From Leptospira sp. WS39.C2 (GTDB lineage: Bacteria > Spirochaetota > Leptospiria > Leptospirales > Leptospiraceae): a DNA stretch of 64,000 nt. The notes under the pieces are model-generated. The model was given only the letters and a program-made list of their open reading frames with translations, was not told where the DNA came from and ran no database searches. Positions 26,941 through 35,506 of the stretch are shown here, one piece after another. Where the stretch lies: positions 3,516,001 through 3,580,000 of the forward strand of contig NZ_CP162142.1 in assembly GCF_040833965.1 (NCBI RefSeq). The letters are read 5' to 3'. A program made the translations under genes and the position numbers. Positions within the stretch are counted from its first letter, which is position 1, and every line of letters starts with the position of its first letter.

Positions 26941-27681
26941 AGCGCTCCTAGCTTGGTTCATTGACAAAAAGATTTCATTCTTTTGTTCCCGACTCGCATT
27001 GGCAGAGACTGTAGAAAATCCCGTGGTAATTTCTAAATTTCCATTCCTTAAACCTTCCATAACACTATTTGCATATTCATCTAAGTTTAGACCCGCCGTA
27101 TGTGTGTTAGGGATTCCTAAATCTGTATCCACCATTGGTGGCGAAACTTCAATCACTTCAATAGGTTGGTTACGAAATTGGAATCTTAGTGTCAATGTAA
27201 ATGAATGTAAAGCCGCTTTCGTAGCGCTATACACAGGTGCATAAGCCAAAGGAATATGTGATAATCCAGAGGTTGTATTGAGAATGGCCGCATTTTTCTT
27301 TGCAAACAGGTGTTTAGCGAATAACATAGAAAGATGAATGGGCGCTCCTAAATTTACATCGATTTCCTTTCCTAAGTTTGTCCAAGGTTCTAGTTCGTTT
27401 AATTTAGGATATCGTTGGATCCCTGCATTATTGAATAGAACGTTGAGTTCTGGAAAATCTTTAGTTGTATCTTGAAACAATTTTTCTCTTTCCTCAGGAC
27501 GAGAAATATCACGAAGATAAGTCCCCCATTTGGGATATGTTTTCTGAATCTCTTCCAATTTCTTTGCATTGGTTCCACAGACTAAAATTTGGTTTCCCAA
27601 ATCAGAGAATCGTTTTGCAAGAGCAAGACCGATCCCACTTGTTCCCCCAGTAATGAGGATTGTATTTCCATTCAATTGCAT
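26932..27681 (-). CDS. Short-chain dehydrogenase/reductase
   Basis: About 249 residues from the ATG at 27681, which follows a good ribosome site (AAGGAAAAGG). The open frame extends 98 codons further upstream without homology and was not used. Classic SDR marks are TGGTSGIG (cofactor), NNAGI, a Ser in 'ILNTTSGLSH', and YSATK with catalytic Tyr and Lys. The substrate is unknown. The gene is divergent from a TetR regulator; a 17-bp palindrome between them suggests the regulator controls it. Confidence 0.88.
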   Translation of the reverse strand: MQLNGNTILITGGTSGIGLALAKRFSDLGNQILVCGTNAKKLEEIQKTYPKWGTYLRDISRPEEREKLFQDTTKDFPELNVLFNNAGIQRYPKLNELEPWTNLGKEIDVNLGAPIHLSMLFAKHLFAKKNAAILNTTSGLSHIPLAYAPVYSATKAALHSFTLTLRFQFRNQPIEVIEVSPPMVDTDLGIPNTHTAGLNLDEYANSVMEGLRNGNLEITTGFSTVSANASREQKNEIFLSMNQARSASN

Positions 27682-27715
27682 AATATTTACCTTTTCCTTA
27701 GTTACATTTACATTA

Positions 27716-27732
27716 TTTTGTAAGTTACAAAA
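27716..27732. promoter_or_regulatory. Candidate TetR-family operator
   Basis: Perfect 17-bp palindrome TTTTGTAAGTTACAAAA (8-bp arms, 1-nt centre) in the 138-bp gap between the divergent SDR and TetR genes. A further half-site TTTTGTAA lies at 27771-27778. Size and place fit a TetR-type autoregulatory operator; binding is inferred. Confidence 0.6.
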
Positions 27733-27819
27733 AGTCAAGTCCGTAAGTTTCAAAACTAACATTTTTTTTATTTTGTAATTTGAGATTGACCCTCCAGGTT
27801 TTGGCCCGATCCTTTCCTT

Positions 27820-28410
27820 ATGCCAAGAACCGGTCTCACAGCCTCGGAAATCCAAGACAGAGCGGTGGAAATTGCCATCGACCAAATGCGGGCCAAAGGT
27901 TTTGAAAAAGTTCGATTGGTGGATGTAGCTAAAGAAATGGGGATTAGCCATGCGGCCCTCTACTCCCATTTTCAAGACAAAACTGCACTTTTTGATGCAG
28001 TTTCCGAACGCTGGCTTGTGAAGTTAGATGAAAAACAGGACCTTCTCGTGAAAGAAAAACGAGATCCTATCCAAAAGATTCTCACCTGGTTTCTGAATCT
28101 CCACCGTATGAAATTGGAAAAAGTGAAACTGGATCCTGAATTGTACAAAGCATTTGATATGGCAGCAGAAGAGTCCAAACCCTTTATCCAAACTCATTTG
28201 GCCAATATGCGAATCCAAATGTCTAGTTTGGTCACAGAAGCCATAAACCAAAAAAAAATCAAAAAACGTGATGTGAACCTTGTGGCAGAAATTCTGATTT
28301 CGGCAGGGACAGCTTTCACTCACCCTAAACTTGTAGCCCAACATTGTGAGGTAGATCGTGAAACTTTATTAGTGGATACGATTGACGCAGTGTTAAAAGG
28401 ATTAGGTTAA
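27820..28410 (+). CDS. TetR/AcrR-family transcriptional regulator
   Basis: A 196-residue regulator. The N-terminal HTH (about 10-60) contains 'LVDVAKEMGISHAALYSHFQDKTALFDAV', the standard TetR recognition helix region. The C-terminal ligand domain has a YfiR/TetR_C-like helical pattern. It is divergent from the SDR gene, with a palindrome between them, so it probably represses itself and the SDR gene until a small lipophilic ligand binds. Confidence 0.9.
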   Translation: MPRTGLTASEIQDRAVEIAIDQMRAKGFEKVRLVDVAKEMGISHAALYSHFQDKTALFDAVSERWLVKLDEKQDLLVKEKRDPIQKILTWFLNLHRMKLEKVKLDPELYKAFDMAAEESKPFIQTHLANMRIQMSSLVTEAINQKKIKKRDVNLVAEILISAGTAFTHPKLVAQHCEVDRETLLVDTIDAVLKGLG

Positions 28411-28437
28411 AAAAATTAGTTCATGAATTAGATATGA

Positions 28438-28501
28438 TCTGGTTTCCAAACTTGAATTTTGAAAACCAGAAACAATCATTTAGCCATTCTTCTGGAATGG
28501 C
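28438..28501. terminator. Two consecutive hairpins between convergent genes
   Basis: First hairpin at 28438-28470 (12 paired bases with one internal mismatch, loop of 7). The second is at 28483-28501 (GCCATTC with GAATGGC, loop of 5), followed by a T-rich stretch on the plus strand. They lie between the TetR gene and the convergent paraoxonase-like gene. Confidence 0.55.
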
Positions 28502-28516
28502 CTTTGTGAATTTTCG

Positions 28517-29557
28517 TTATGGTTTTGGACAAACCAAAAGGAAATCTTCAAACACTTGCGAAATCAAAAGTTTGTCTTTGTACACAAGACCCGTGCTTCC
28601 AGCAGAAATCTCAGCACCTTCATTGGCATAAACTTCAGTGACTTCTTTTGTTTCTGGGTTGATTTTAAATACTCGAGTAGGCGCTAAGTTGGTTCGGTTC
28701 ATCACATGCCGAATGAATTTATAAGTGGAATCATGGGCCGCAAGCCATAACATACCTGATTCATCTTCAAGTATATTATCAGGTCCCGCACCGATCTGAA
28801 TGGATTCCAAATATTTTAAATTGATTTTGCCATCCATCCGATTTACTTCATACACACGGATTGCTTTTTCGGAAAAAACTGAGCGATACAATAACTCTTG
28901 TTTGCCTTTTTTTCGAATGTAGATACCATTTCCTAACATCACAGGTACCCCAAGTGTTTGAAATGATTTTCCGTCATAATAAGAAACATCAGCTCTTCCA
29001 CTTCGTATGATCATATCCCAATACTTACGAAATGAATTACTTGTACCATTATCGTTGGAAGTAAAAATCTCACCTGACTCATTCATAAAAATATCGTTGG
29101 GACTTGTGAGTGATGGGTCACTTAACGTTTTGGTATGAGTCCATTTTCCCGATTTTGATCGTTCAAAAATTTCTAAAGTATGCGGAATTTCATCGTTTAA
29201 GGTGTGAGAAATCACTGCTAGTGTTTCTATACCATTTACCTTCGCATAACTGATTCCATGTGGTCGAAAATTCTCTGGGTAATTGGTTTCAATTTTTTTT
29301 GCTTCTAATTTTTGTTTCGTGTTAAGAAAAGATATTTCATACAAAGCACCAATATCCTTTAAACCATTCCGCCTTTCATGGGAAGAAACGATTATCGTCG
29401 AAGTTTCACGGATAAGGTCAAAATCTTCTGGGCCAGGAGTGCCTGAGATTCGTTCACAACCGGCAATGGGTTTTTCTTGGATTTGGCCTCCGCAATTTGC
29501 CGTGAGGGTTAAAACTGTCAAAATAAGGGAAAAAAGCTTAAAAGGAGTCGAACTCAT
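28517..29557 (-). CDS. Paraoxonase/arylesterase-like lipoprotein (six-bladed propeller)
   Basis: A 346-residue protein with a lipoprotein signal ending in LTANC. The body has the calcium-propeller motifs of the paraoxonase/SMP-30 group: GPEDFD, RPHGIS, SPNDIF, GNGIY and GPDNIL, one near each blade, as seen at the metal-binding loops of PON1. It probably hydrolyses a lactone or ester at the cell surface or in the periplasm. It is a single gene, convergent with the TetR gene. Confidence 0.8.
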   Translation of the reverse strand: MSSTPFKLFSLILTVLTLTANCGGQIQEKPIAGCERISGTPGPEDFDLIRETSTIIVSSHERRNGLKDIGALYEISFLNTKQKLEAKKIETNYPENFRPHGISYAKVNGIETLAVISHTLNDEIPHTLEIFERSKSGKWTHTKTLSDPSLTSPNDIFMNESGEIFTSNDNGTSNSFRKYWDMIIRSGRADVSYYDGKSFQTLGVPVMLGNGIYIRKKGKQELLYRSVFSEKAIRVYEVNRMDGKINLKYLESIQIGAGPDNILEDESGMLWLAAHDSTYKFIRHVMNRTNLAPTRVFKINPETKEVTEVYANEGAEISAGSTGLVYKDKLLISQVFEDFLLVCPKP

Positions 29558-29656
29558 TCGGGTATTTTACCGTAAGTTTTCAGATTCCACTATCAATTTC
29601 TTTCTCGACATTATTGTGCAGTGCAAAATAATGGAACTAAGAAGGGGTCATCGCCG

Positions 29657-29947
29657 ATGAGCAACGTGGAAAACAAACTACAAGATATCGTGAATGCAGG
29701 GATCGGTGCTGTCAAAACTTCCAAAGAAGTTTGGGAGAAACTCGTTGTAGACCTGAACGAGAAAAAAAGCCAATTCGAAACTAATTTTCAAAAACTCAAA
29801 GAACAAGGCGAAAGTGACACAAGTGATAAAGCTCTTAAAGTAAAAATGGGAGTGGCTTGGGGTATTGTTCGTTTTGAAGAACTTAAAGACAATGTTGTGA
29901 AGTATCTCGACAAGGTTAAAGAAGGAAAAGAAAACAGCCCTTCTTAA
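29657..29947 (+). CDS. Phasin-like small helical protein
   Basis: About 96 residues from the ATG at 29657 (ribosome site AAGGGG), chosen over an open start 12 codons upstream. It is highly charged and helical, with 'IVNAGIGAVKTSKEVWEKLVVDLNEKK' and 'KMGVAWGIVRFEELKDNVVKYLDKVK' segments. This resembles the polyhydroxyalkanoate granule-associated/phasin-related domain. A strong terminator follows, so it is a single-gene transcript. The granule role is inference. Confidence 0.75.
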   Translation: MSNVENKLQDIVNAGIGAVKTSKEVWEKLVVDLNEKKSQFETNFQKLKEQGESDTSDKALKVKMGVAWGIVRFEELKDNVVKYLDKVKEGKENSPS

Positions 29948-29983
29948 GCATTATTTTTTCATCTCACCATCCTGAATTTTCTA

Positions 29984-30018
29984 CCGGCAGGTTTGTGCTC
30001 AAACCTGCTGGGTTTTTT
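29984..30018 (+). terminator. Intrinsic terminator after the phasin-like gene
   Basis: A 12-bp stem with one G/T wobble (29984-29995 with 30000-30011), a TGCT loop, then six consecutive T. Classic plus-strand terminator 36 bp after the phasin-like stop codon. Confidence 0.9.
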
Positions 30019-30040
30019 GAAGAAAAAAACAATCTAACAA

Positions 30041-30112
30041 TCGGAGTGACCGGATTTGAACCGGCGACCCCTTGCCCCCCAGACAAGTGCGCTACCGCTG
30101 CGCTACACCCCG
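30041..30112 (-). tRNA. tRNA-Pro (anticodon GGG)
   Basis: Reading the minus strand, all four arms pair: a 7-bp acceptor stem with one G/U, a D-arm, a 5-bp anticodon stem with loop CTGGGGG (anticodon GGG, plus-strand positions 30078-30080), and a T-arm with loop TTCAAAT. 72 nt; CCA is not encoded. Confidence 0.95.
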
Positions 30113-30182
30113 TGTTACCAAATCCAAAAATCTGAACTAAGCCACTTGGTCAAGCCTTACAAACGAATGTGTCTTTATGGTT

Positions 30183-30671
30183 TTATACTCCGAGGTTATC
30201 TGGAGAAATCGCCCAAATGATTTGGCCATGGTCAAATTTTTCACGGGCAACATTGATCGCAATTGTGGAACCAGGTTGGAAAACGAGGTTTTCAGCTACA
30301 TTAGAGTTCCCAAGTAATTTGGCCGCAAAATAAGTAATATCAGGATTATGACCAACTAACAAAACTGTATCGGAATTACTAAAGTTCACTAAACAAGAAA
30401 TGATATCTGTACAACCTCTTCCTGCTGCTAAATCATCTGAGGCAACCATTTCTCCGCTATATTTCAATTCTTCTGAAAGTATCTCTGCTGTATGTTTCGT
30501 TCTTGTATAAGGACTATAATAAACTTGTTTGACTGCCAAGGAAGAGTTTTTGATGAACTTACCAATTTTATGGATATCACTTTTCCCTTTGTCAGTAAGT
30601 TCTCTTTGTGAATCCGAAATAGTAGGGGTGGAGTTTTCAGCCTCACCGTGCCGAACCAAAATGATCTTCAT
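30183..30671 (-). CDS. sixA: SixA-like phosphohistidine phosphatase
   Basis: About 162 residues from the ATG at 30671, preceded by AGGAG; an upstream in-frame start adds 16 residues and breaks the family opening. Histidine-phosphatase marks are LVRHGEAE at the N-terminus and LVGHNPDI for the second His; Arg/Lys of the phosphate pocket lie in YYSPYTRTKHTA. SixA removes phosphate from HPt or PTS-type phosphohistidines. It is divergent from rppH. Confidence 0.85.
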   Translation of the reverse strand: MKIILVRHGEAENSTPTISDSQRELTDKGKSDIHKIGKFIKNSSLAVKQVYYSPYTRTKHTAEILSEELKYSGEMVASDDLAAGRGCTDIISCLVNFSNSDTVLLVGHNPDITYFAAKLLGNSNVAENLVFQPGSTIAINVAREKFDHGQIIWAISPDNLGV

Positions 30672-30770
30672 ACTATCTCCTAATCCCAAGATTGAAACTA
30701 AGCTTTTCGCAAGAAACAAAAAATTAAGGAATTTCTTGCGAAAATGGATGAGAGAGACATTCTAACGATT

Positions 30771-31253
30771 ATGACAAACAAACCCTACCGCAGAAACGTA
30801 GGCATGGTAGTATTTAATTCTTTAGGCAAAGTCATTGTAGGAGAAAGGATTCAATTTCCAGGTTCCTGGCAATTCCCACAAGGTGGTATCGACGAAGATG
30901 AAGATTATTTAGAAGCCGCAAAACGAGAATTATACGAAGAATTAGGGATCAAAAAAGCAATTTATGTGTCTGAATTCCCAGATTGGATACCTTATGACTT
31001 TCCAAATTCTTTGGGTCTCAATTCCCATTTACAGAAGTTTCGTGGTCAATTACAAAGATGGATTTTGTTTTATTGGGATGGTAGTTTGGAAGAGTGTGAT
31101 TTAGTCCACCATGAACAAGAGTTTTTGACAATAAGATATATGGAAATTGAGGATACAATCCAATCGGTGATTGATTTCAAACGACCCGTTTATGAAAAGT
31201 TTGTTCCTCTTTTTAAAACTGCGATCCAAAATTACATTGCAGAGAATGTGTAA
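30771..31253 (+). CDS. rppH: RNA pyrophosphohydrolase (Nudix)
   Basis: About 160 residues from the ATG at 30771, which gives the family's short leader before YRRNVG; an ATG at 30744 adds nine residues. The full Nudix box GGIDEDEDYLEAAKRELYEE is present, and 'FPGSWQFPQGG' is the typical RppH lead-in. It removes pyrophosphate from 5' ends of mRNA and so starts decay. It lies 33 bp upstream of acyP, in the same direction. Confidence 0.9.
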   Translation: MTNKPYRRNVGMVVFNSLGKVIVGERIQFPGSWQFPQGGIDEDEDYLEAAKRELYEELGIKKAIYVSEFPDWIPYDFPNSLGLNSHLQKFRGQLQRWILFYWDGSLEECDLVHHEQEFLTIRYMEIEDTIQSVIDFKRPVYEKFVPLFKTAIQNYIAENV

Positions 31254-31283
31254 ACCAAGTAAGTTATTTGTAGGAGACAATCT

Positions 31284-31571
31284 TTGGGAAAATCAGAAGA
31301 AGCAAGAGCAAGAATTTTAGTACGGGGAACCGTACAGGGTGTGGGATTTCGTTATTATATCTTACAAAAAGCCCAAGAAATGAGACTCAAAGGTTATACT
31401 CAAAACTTGCCCAACGGGGAAGTGGAAGCAGTAGTTGAAGGGGACAAACTTTTTATCGAAGATTTGTATCGTGCGATGCAAAGAGGTCCGACAAAAGCAA
31501 AAGTAAAGGATCATGTAATTGATTGGAGTGATCCTAAAAACCAATTTAAAACTTTTTTGATCAAAAAATAA
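31284..31571 (+). CDS. acyP: Acylphosphatase
   Basis: A 95-residue acylphosphatase that hydrolyses acyl phosphates. The active-site pair is clear: Arg in [13 protein letters not shown] and Asn in [12 protein letters not shown]. The start is a TTG codon with a strong ribosome site (TAGGAGA, 8 nt away). It runs into the aldo/keto reductase gene with a one-base gap, so the two are co-transcribed. Confidence 0.93.
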   Translation: MGKSEEARARILVRGTVQGVGFRYYILQKAQEMRLKGYTQNLPNGEVEAVVEGDKLFIEDLYRAMQRGPTKAKVKDHVIDWSDPKNQFKTFLIKK

Positions 31572-31572
31572 C

Positions 31573-32589
31573 ATGAAAAAACGAAGACTTGGCAAATCAG
31601 GTATGGTGGTTTCTGAAATTTGTATGGGAACCATGACTTTTGGTTCCTCATGTAACGAAGATGAGGCGTTCCGAATTCTAGATAAAGCGTATGATTCTGG
31701 TATAGATTTTTATGACACTGCAGAAATTTACCCAGTCCCTCCTCAAAAATCTTGGGTTCATAGAACAGAAGAAATTTTTGGCAAATGGATTAAGACAAAA
31801 CCAAGAGATGGAATCATTATCGCAAGTAAAGTAGCAGGGCCAGGTCATGGATGGTTCAGTCCACCACTACGCGAAGGAAAAACAGCTCTCGATAAATACC
31901 ATATTCGTCGTGCCATCGAAGGTTCCTTACAAAGATTAGGTGTTGAGACAATAGATTTATATCAAACCCATTGGCCAGATCATGATGTATCCTATGACGA
32001 AACCATGGAAGCACTCACCGAACTAAAAGAAGAAGGAAAAATTCGTTATGCGGGTTGTTCAAACGAAACATCCTTTGGTCTAATGAAAAGTTTATGGACT
32101 TCAGACAAATACAATTTGATTCGTTATGAATCGATTCAAAACAATTTTTCAATACTCAATCGTCGATTTGAAGATGAGTTAGCTCAAGTTTGCCGAAAAG
32201 AAGGTGTGTCCCTACTCCCCTATTCCCCATTAGCAGGAGGAGTTTTGACTGGAAAATACAATGGTACAACCAAACCAGAAGGTGCACGATTTGTTCGTTA
32301 TATGGTGGAAGGGGAAAGGCAAAAACGTATGTCCAATAGATTTCTAAACGAACATACATTAGCTTCCACAAAAGAATTAATGGACATTGCGAATAAATAT
32401 GGAATGAGCTCAACTGTAATGTCTGTTGCATGGAGCAAACAACATGATTTTGTAGCTTCTACTATCATTGGTGCAAATACTGTGGAACAATTAGAAGAAT
32501 CATTAAAAGCAACTGATGTAATCCTCTCCGAGGAAATTTTAACTGAGATCAATGCTGTTTCGAAAAAAATTCAATACCCAATGGGTTAA
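31573..32589 (+). CDS. Aldo/keto reductase
   Basis: A 338-residue TIM-barrel NADPH-dependent reductase. The catalytic tetrad appears as Asp in DFYDTAE, Tyr in the following EIYPV, Lys in IIASK and His in YQTHWPDHD. The extended length, and the '[20 protein letters not shown]' insert, match the Tas/YajO branch. The substrate is unknown. It is one base downstream of acyP. Confidence 0.9.
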   Translation: MKKRRLGKSGMVVSEICMGTMTFGSSCNEDEAFRILDKAYDSGIDFYDTAEIYPVPPQKSWVHRTEEIFGKWIKTKPRDGIIIASKVAGPGHGWFSPPLREGKTALDKYHIRRAIEGSLQRLGVETIDLYQTHWPDHDVSYDETMEALTELKEEGKIRYAGCSNETSFGLMKSLWTSDKYNLIRYESIQNNFSILNRRFEDELAQVCRKEGVSLLPYSPLAGGVLTGKYNGTTKPEGARFVRYMVEGERQKRMSNRFLNEHTLASTKELMDIANKYGMSSTVMSVAWSKQHDFVASTIIGANTVEQLEESLKATDVILSEEILTEINAVSKKIQYPMG

Positions 32590-32603
32590 GGACTTTGTGA
32601 AAA

Positions 32604-33299
32604 ATGAGCTCGAACTCGGAAAATCCAAACAAACGATCAAGGAATGAAATGAGTAACGAAGAGAGAATTGAAAACAAAACTTCCAAATGGGAAAAAATCT
32701 CTTCTGGTCTATTCAGAAAGTTTTTAATCCTACTTTTGGTGACTTATTTATTCCCTGAATGTTCCAGCTTTGGGCCAAAGAACTCACAAAGTAGTTTGAT
32801 CATTGTCCACATGACAATCGTTAAGGATGAAATGATATTGGACGAATTGATTGACCCTAGGTTTCAAAAGGTTACTTTGCGAAAAGGGGAAAAATCAATC
32901 GAATATAGCGAAAGCTCAGGTCATTATTATTACTTTCAAAACTTGAAAGAAGGCCAATACGAGATTTATGATGCCATACATTTATTAAATCGTGGTGCTT
33001 CTGATTTTGCATTTAGTAGCACTAAACAACCAAATAAAATTGATATTGATTTTGAAATGGAAGACATTCGAAAGTCAAGAGTCGATTTACAACCTGGAAC
33101 CGTTGTGTTTATGGGGAGTTTTCATGTATCTGTCGATTTTAAATTCCAAGAGGAACCAAAAATCACAGTTCGATATAGCAAAACAAATGAAGAAGAACTC
33201 GCTGCAATGGACCATTTGTACAAAAATTTTCCTAGATCCGGTTGGGGTCAAAAAGCCAAAAATCGAGTTAAGTTACTTTCCTCGTTTGCCCAACCATAG
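32604..33299 (+). CDS. Probable lipoprotein, function unknown
   Basis: 231 residues. A long charged N-terminus (about 38 residues) precedes a hydrophobic segment 'FLILLLVTYLFPEC', which ends in a plausible lipobox. Starting at the ATG at 32649 (AAGGA six bases upstream) would shorten the n-region and looks equally likely. The mature part looks strand-rich, with 'GHYYYFQNLKEGQYEIYDA' like a carboxypeptidase-regulatory or transthyretin-like fold. It follows the aldo/keto reductase by 14 bp. Confidence 0.6.
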   Translation: MSSNSENPNKRSRNEMSNEERIENKTSKWEKISSGLFRKFLILLLVTYLFPECSSFGPKNSQSSLIIVHMTIVKDEMILDELIDPRFQKVTLRKGEKSIEYSESSGHYYYFQNLKEGQYEIYDAIHLLNRGASDFAFSSTKQPNKIDIDFEMEDIRKSRVDLQPGTVVFMGSFHVSVDFKFQEEPKITVRYSKTNEEELAAMDHLYKNFPRSGWGQKAKNRVKLLSSFAQP

Positions 33300-33315
33300 T
33301 TTTTATTTTGAAATT

Positions 33316-34029
33316 CTATACAATGGATATCAAATCGGGATTTTGTAAGTGAGGAGTTGCATTCCAACTCACAGGTTCCCAATGATTGTTTTCGCGACGA
33401 AACACACTTAAGGAAGAATTCAAGATAGACTTCATAAAGATCGGAAATTCTTTATGATTCATATTACAAGACAAACCCATCATAATGGCAATGGGAGTGC
33501 TTGAAGATACAACAAGCGTACTTTTTACATCCAGTGGTATTTGTTTCGGTCCAACAGATACTTTTTCGATATACTCTTGAAAAGTATAAGGTTCCACTGG
33601 ATCCCAAACTCCATTTACCCAATCAGCTAACACAAGTTGGATGAGCTCTTGGAAATAATGTCTTGTTTCTTCTTTTCCGTCTTCCCATGCTTTTTTATAC
33701 AATTCATATAATTTGGCAAATGATTCATTTGAATTTCGGATTTTTGCTGCAATGCCTAACCACATACGAGAGTCAAATTCATCCCAAGCAGAATTTTCGA
33801 TTGGATCGGGAATACAAAATTTTTCATTAGTAAAACTTTTGATAATTCCTTCTGCTGTTTGTTTTTGACGGTTTAAAGAACCAGTAAATACAGAATCAAA
33901 TTCAATACGTTGTTGTTTAAAATATTCCCCAAGTAAGTTAGCTTGCTTCCATCCAAGTTCTGTTAGTTGGTCATAATTTTTTCCGAGTCGATCAGCTTGC
34001 CCATGCCGCACTAAATACAAATAGGACAT
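33316..34029 (-). CDS. Histidine phosphatase family protein
   Basis: A 237-residue phosphoglycerate-mutase-type phosphatase: 'YLYLVRHGQADRLG' holds the nucleophilic His, and 'DSVFTGSLNRQKQTAEGI' the phosphate-pocket Arg. The usual second His (in GHG) is replaced here by 'LVVSSSTPIAIMMG', so the activity may be altered. It is the last gene of a four-gene operon with DUF6285, phosphotransferase and acyl-CoA dehydrogenase genes. Confidence 0.82.
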   Translation of the reverse strand: MSYLYLVRHGQADRLGKNYDQLTELGWKQANLLGEYFKQQRIEFDSVFTGSLNRQKQTAEGIIKSFTNEKFCIPDPIENSAWDEFDSRMWLGIAAKIRNSNESFAKLYELYKKAWEDGKEETRHYFQELIQLVLADWVNGVWDPVEPYTFQEYIEKVSVGPKQIPLDVKSTLVVSSSTPIAIMMGLSCNMNHKEFPIFMKSILNSSLSVFRRENNHWEPVSWNATPHLQNPDLISIV

Positions 34030-34479
34030 TTACGTTTGGAACCTCGGATTGGATACAGATAAATTTTCTTTTAATTGAGATTTAACCAAATTCCAAACAG
34101 TTCCGTTTGGTGATGTATCAATTTTTATAGAATGATCATTTGATTTGGTTTGGGTAGATTGGTTTCGAATTGTCTGGGCTAAACTTTGATTCCAATCATA
34201 TAATATTTGGTATTTTTCTTTTTTTGTTAGTTGTTGAAAACTATCTAAAGGGTATTTTGTTTCTGAATCGGAAATCAATAGCTTAGTTCTCAATATTTCT
34301 GACCATATATTCGTGTATTCTGAGTTTTCAATTTCTCTAGAAATCACTCCTAACATATTCCAAGACACTAGAGTTTTGTAAGATAATAAATCATCTCCTT
34401 CCAATTTTGGTAATAATTCTTTCATCATAAAATCTTGGATGGCCGAAAGTAATTCTTTTGTGTCTGGTCTATATTGCAT
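34030..34479 (-). CDS. DUF6285-like protein
   Basis: A 149-residue helical protein. The opening 'MQYRPDTKELLSAIQDFMMKELLPKLEG' and 'SWNMLGVISREIENSE' match, from memory, the DUF6285 proteins that accompany aminoglycoside-phosphotransferase-like kinases. It may be the LvaB-like partner that stabilises the kinase. It overlaps the kinase stop by 11 bases and abuts the phosphatase start. Confidence 0.7.
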   Translation of the reverse strand: MQYRPDTKELLSAIQDFMMKELLPKLEGDDLLSYKTLVSWNMLGVISREIENSEYTNIWSEILRTKLLISDSETKYPLDSFQQLTKKEKYQILYDWNQSLAQTIRNQSTQTKSNDHSIKIDTSPNGTVWNLVKSQLKENLSVSNPRFQT

Positions 34480-35500
34480 TTTCTAATCCTTCAATGAGAC
34501 GAATGGCTTCCCATTCCATTTCCGCTGTCCTCCTTCCAATGGAAGCAAGTTCAATTCCCCTATCTTTTCCTGATAAATGCCTTTCTGCTTGTTGTGCACT
34601 TCCGATCGCCCAACGAACATTTCCCATGATTTCCCAAAATGTTACTTTAAATGGATCAACGGGTATTCCGGAGGTAGCTTCGTATTCTTTGTAGAAATCT
34701 TTCCTATCTCCAAACCCTCCCACTTCTTTTGCCAAGCGACCAAATCTCCAATCTCGCATACACAACCATGCAATATCTTCATGACGATCTCCGAAATGAG
34801 CAAATTCAAAATCTAAAATTCCTTGAAGACCTTCTGCATTCATCATAAAATTACCAGTTCGATAGTCGCCGTGGACTAAAACAATTTTATCAATGTTAGG
34901 TGCATGAGATTCCATCCAAAGTAAACACAATTCTATAGCTGGATGTGCCTCAGGCAATTCGTCTAAAGATTTTCGTAAATCTTCGATTGCTATTGAAATA
35001 TAATTTTCAATTGTAACCAACTTAAGTTTCTGTTTTAAATCTTCATCAGAAACAGATTCTGGAATTACTGTATGAAGTTTTGCTAAATTTGATGCTAAGT
35101 CAGAAACCATTTTAGATTTACGATAAGTATCCAATTCTTTGTCTTTTGTAATGTAACGGCCAGTTGCTTTCCCTGCAATTTTTTCCATTAGGAAAAAGGG
35201 AGCGCCGATCACCGAAGATTCTTCTTCTAAATAAACTGGAGTAGGAGTTTTGACTCCAGCTTTGTATACAAGTTCAGCCACCTTAAATTCATCACGTTTT
35301 GACAACGAGGAGAGTAAACTCCCTCCTTTATCCGTACGAAGGACAACTGATTTTACTGAAGATTTTGAATGGAGTTCTATTGCGTAATTATCTTGGCAAG
35401 CACCTCCACTCAAATGGTAAATCTCAGTTACTTTGACTGGTTCATTCCAAACTGAAGTTAGGTGTAACTCCACCTTTTCTTGTAATTCTCTGATATCCAT
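34469..35500 (-). CDS. APH-family phosphotransferase (ACAD10/11- or LvaA-like kinase)
   Basis: A 343-residue kinase-fold protein. The catalytic loop is VLVHGDYRTGNFM (Asp base and Asn metal ligand), and the DFG-like metal site is ILDFEFAHFGD. The ATP-lobe segment 'HLSGGACQDNYAIEL' is typical of the ACAD10/11 kinase domain rather than antibiotic-resistance enzymes. Next to an acyl-CoA dehydrogenase, it most likely phosphorylates the 4-hydroxy group of hydroxyacyl-CoAs. Confidence 0.85.
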   Translation of the reverse strand: MDIRELQEKVELHLTSVWNEPVKVTEIYHLSGGACQDNYAIELHSKSSVKSVVLRTDKGGSLLSSLSKRDEFKVAELVYKAGVKTPTPVYLEEESSVIGAPFFLMEKIAGKATGRYITKDKELDTYRKSKMVSDLASNLAKLHTVIPESVSDEDLKQKLKLVTIENYISIAIEDLRKSLDELPEAHPAIELCLLWMESHAPNIDKIVLVHGDYRTGNFMMNAEGLQGILDFEFAHFGDRHEDIAWLCMRDWRFGRLAKEVGGFGDRKDFYKEYEATSGIPVDPFKVTFWEIMGNVRWAIGSAQQAERHLSGKDRGIELASIGRRTAEMEWEAIRLIEGLENAI

Positions 35501-35506
35501 GTATCC

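Noticed and set aside
27682..27975. 98-codon N-terminal extension of the SDR gene
   Set aside because: The extension shows no homology, runs through the TetR promoter and start, and the ATG at 27681 has a clear AAGGAAAAGG site and the family opening.
34469..35500. Aminoglycoside resistance phosphotransferase
   Set aside because: The operon with an acyl-CoA dehydrogenase and DUF6285, and the family motifs, point to an acyl-CoA-linked kinase.
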